Assembly: GCA_900766785.1 (NCBI GenBank)
Contig: CAAFWT010000105.1
Location: forward strand, 1-6,146
Reading direction: 5' to 3'
Source: an uncultured Paraprevotella sp.
Lineage (GTDB): Bacteria > Bacteroidota > Bacteroidia > Bacteroidales > Bacteroidaceae
Length of the DNA: 6,146 bases
Positions 4,392-6,146 of this stretch are shown here, piece after piece; position 1 is the first letter of the stretch; the number at the start of each line of letters is the position of its first letter. Made by a program: the position numbers and the translations under genes. The notes under the pieces were generated by a model that saw only the letters and a program-made list of their open reading frames with translations, was not told where the DNA came from and ran no database searches.

Positions 4392-6146
4392 ATGACAAAG
4401 AAGAAAACTATTGTAGACGTATTTGAGCATAGCACAAGCGCCTATGCCGACAACACTTTCCTAATGGAAAAGGTGGGCCGGGAATGGACCCACACCACAT
4501 ACAAGCAAGTGCAGCAGATGGTGTACCAGCTGGGAGCCGGACTGCAGCAGATAGGAGTAAGCAAGGGAGACTGCATGGCACTCCTCTCCGAAGGAAGGAA
4601 CCTGTGGATCGTGAGCGAACTGGCCATGTTCTATGCCGGAGCCATCAACGTCCCCCTGAGCATCAAACTGGAGGAGAGCAACGACCTGCTCTTCCGCATG
4701 AAGCATGGTGACGTGAAGTACATCATCGTGAGCGGAACCCAACTCAAGAAGGTGAGAGCCATTCGCCAGGAGCTGACCGCGGTGCAGCGCGTCATCGTGC
4801 TTGACAAGCAAACCACTTGGGAAGAGGGAGAGATGGGAGTGGACGAGGTCATGGAGATGGGACGCAAATATCTGCAGGAACACACGCTGGAGGAATTCCG
4901 CAGCGTGGGACTCAGTCTGCAGAACGATGATATAGCCACCATCACCTACACCAGCGGCACCACTGCCGACCCCAAAGGCGTATGCCTGACACATCGCAAC
5001 TATACCGCCAACGTGGAACAGTGTCTCACACGTGTACCCATCAACCACACATGGCGCACACTCATCATCCTGCCCCTCGACCATTGCTTTGCGCATGTAG
5101 TGGGATTCTACGTGATGATGATGCAGGGAGCATCCGTGGCCACCGTGCAGAACGGACGCTCACCCATGGAGACCCTGAAGAACATACCCGTCAACATACG
5201 CGAGGTGAAGCCTCACTTCATCCTCTCGGTACCCGCTCTGGCAAAGAGTTTCAAGAAGAACATCGAACAGAGCATACGCAAGAAGGGAGCACTGGTGCAG
5301 CATCTCTTTGACATAGCCACCGAAGTGCGCCGGCGCTATTATGGCGAGAGTTGTCTGGACGGCAAGGGCATGCGCATGCTGCTCCGCCCCCTGGTAACCC
5401 TCTTCGATAAGATTCTGCTCAACAAGGTGAGAGAGAACTTCGGAGGCCAGCTGCGATTTTTCATAGGCGGAGGAGCATTGCTCGACAAGGACCTGCAGAA
5501 GTTCTATATAGGCATCGGACTGCCCATGTATCAAGGTTACGGACTCAGCGAGGCCACACCCGTCATCAGTACCAATACCCCCGAGTATTACCGACTGGGC
5601 AGCAGTGGCAAACTGGTGGAGCCCATCCTACTGCGCATCTGCGATGCCGACGGAAACGAGCTGCCCCAGGGACAGCAGGGAGAGATAGTGGTGAAAGGAG
5701 AGAATGTGATGGCTGGATACTGGAAGAACCCCGAAGCCACAGCCTCCACCGTGCGTGACGGATGGCTCTACACAGGCGACCTGGGATACATGAACCCCGA
5801 AGGCCTGCTCTATGTGATGGGACGCTTCAAGAGTCTGCTCATCGGTAGCGACGGAGAGAAATACAGCCCCGAAGGCATTGAAGAAGCACTGGTACAGACC
5901 TGCGACACCATCGACCAGGTGATGCTCTACAACAATCAGAGTGCCTACACCACAGCCCTCATAGTACCCAACCGCGACGTGCTGAAACGCAAAGGTTGCC
6001 ACTTGCATACCGAGGAGGGCTGCCGCACCGCCCTACAGGAGATCCAGAAGGACATCCAGCGCTTCCGCAAGGGAGGAGACCAGCAGGGACTCTTCCCCGA
6101 GAGATGGTTGCCAGCCACCTTTGCCGTTCTGCGCGAACCCTTCTCA
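4392..6146 (+). CDS. AMP-forming long-chain acyl-CoA synthetase (partial, 3' end outside window)
   Basis: The frame opens at the ATG at 4392 and stays open for 585 codons to the last base, so the C-terminus is missing. It is an adenylate-forming enzyme (AMP-binding, PF00501) of the long-chain fatty acid:CoA ligase group, which activates fatty acids with ATP to acyl-AMP and then acyl-CoA, probably in the cytoplasm or at the inner membrane. Motifs in order are the phosphate loop YTSGTTADPKGV (186-197), FFIGGGALL before the substrate pocket, YGLSEATP (383-390), GYW at about 441, YTGDLG (460-465) with the ribose-binding Asp463, and GRFKS with Arg478 at the hinge. The usual catalytic lysine near the C-terminus should lie beyond the edge. 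The 54-base gap after the GHL10 gene shows no TAnnTTTG box, so co-transcription is possible. There is no Shine-Dalgarno beyond a purine run (AAGAAG) at 4386-4391. The exact acyl substrate is uncertain. Confidence 0.9.
   Translation, partial: MTKKKTIVDVFEHSTSAYADNTFLMEKVGREWTHTTYKQVQQMVYQLGAGLQQIGVSKGDCMALLSEGRNLWIVSELAMFYAGAINVPLSIKLEESNDLLFRMKHGDVKYIIVSGTQLKKVRAIRQELTAVQRVIVLDKQTTWEEGEMGVDEVMEMGRKYLQEHTLEEFRSVGLSLQNDDIATITYTSGTTADPKGVCLTHRNYTANVEQCLTRVPINHTWRTLIILPLDHCFAHVVGFYVMMMQGASVATVQNGRSPMETLKNIPVNIREVKPHFILSVPALAKSFKKNIEQSIRKKGALVQHLFDIATEVRRRYYGESCLDGKGMRMLLRPLVTLFDKILLNKVRENFGGQLRFFIGGGALLDKDLQKFYIGIGLPMYQGYGLSEATPVISTNTPEYYRLGSSGKLVEPILLRICDADGNELPQGQQGEIVVKGENVMAGYWKNPEATASTVRDGWLYTGDLGYMNPEGLLYVMGRFKSLLIGSDGEKYSPEGIEEALVQTCDTIDQVMLYNNQSAYTTALIVPNRDVLKRKGCHLHTEEGCRTALQEIQKDIQRFRKGGDQQGLFPERWLPATFAVLREPFS

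Noticed and set aside
4461..5096. 211-codon frame on the minus strand, and similar ones at 5160-5534 and 5628-6008
   Set aside because: All are antisense to the acyl-CoA synthetase, with His/Val/Leu-rich compositions typical of reverse-complemented coding sequence.

Overview
The window looks like chromosomal DNA from a Bacteroidales bacterium, most plausibly Prevotella or a close relative. Three things point that way. The promoters carry the Bacteroidetes -7 signature TAnnTTTG. The genes lack Shine-Dalgarno sequences. The gene set also fits: a short CstA, a helicase-associated (HA) domain orphan, a secreted GHL10 hydrolase with a C-terminal Fn3-like module, and an acyl-CoA synthetase with a TSGTTADPKG phosphate loop. 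The genus is an inference, since no rRNA or marker gene is present.

Layout. Bases 1-244 have no credible gene. They hold two copies of a 22-bp-period palindromic repeat at the left edge and several short dyads. Three genes on the minus strand follow: a small HA-domain protein (245-502), an outer-membrane beta-barrel protein with a signal peptide (661-1257), and a CstA-family multi-pass transporter (1359-2783). A 72-bp divergent intergenic region (2784-2855) carries a -7 box for each direction. On the plus strand it is followed by a secreted family-10 glycosyl hydrolase (GHL10, 2856-4337). Fifty-four bases further on begins an AMP-forming long-chain acyl-CoA synthetase that stays open to the window edge (4392 to beyond 6146).

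The genes do not form an obvious dedicated pathway. CstA relatives import pyruvate or peptides, GHL10 proteins cut glycans in the envelope, and the acyl-CoA synthetase activates fatty acids, so the right half is general metabolism and envelope housekeeping. I found no mobile element, CRISPR array, tRNA, rRNA, defence system or biosynthetic cluster. The points worth a second look are small-scale: the face-to-face promoters with a nearly leaderless GHL10 start, a 23-codon ORF overlapping the cstA stop and containing an A8 tract, and the repeats around the HA-domain orphan.
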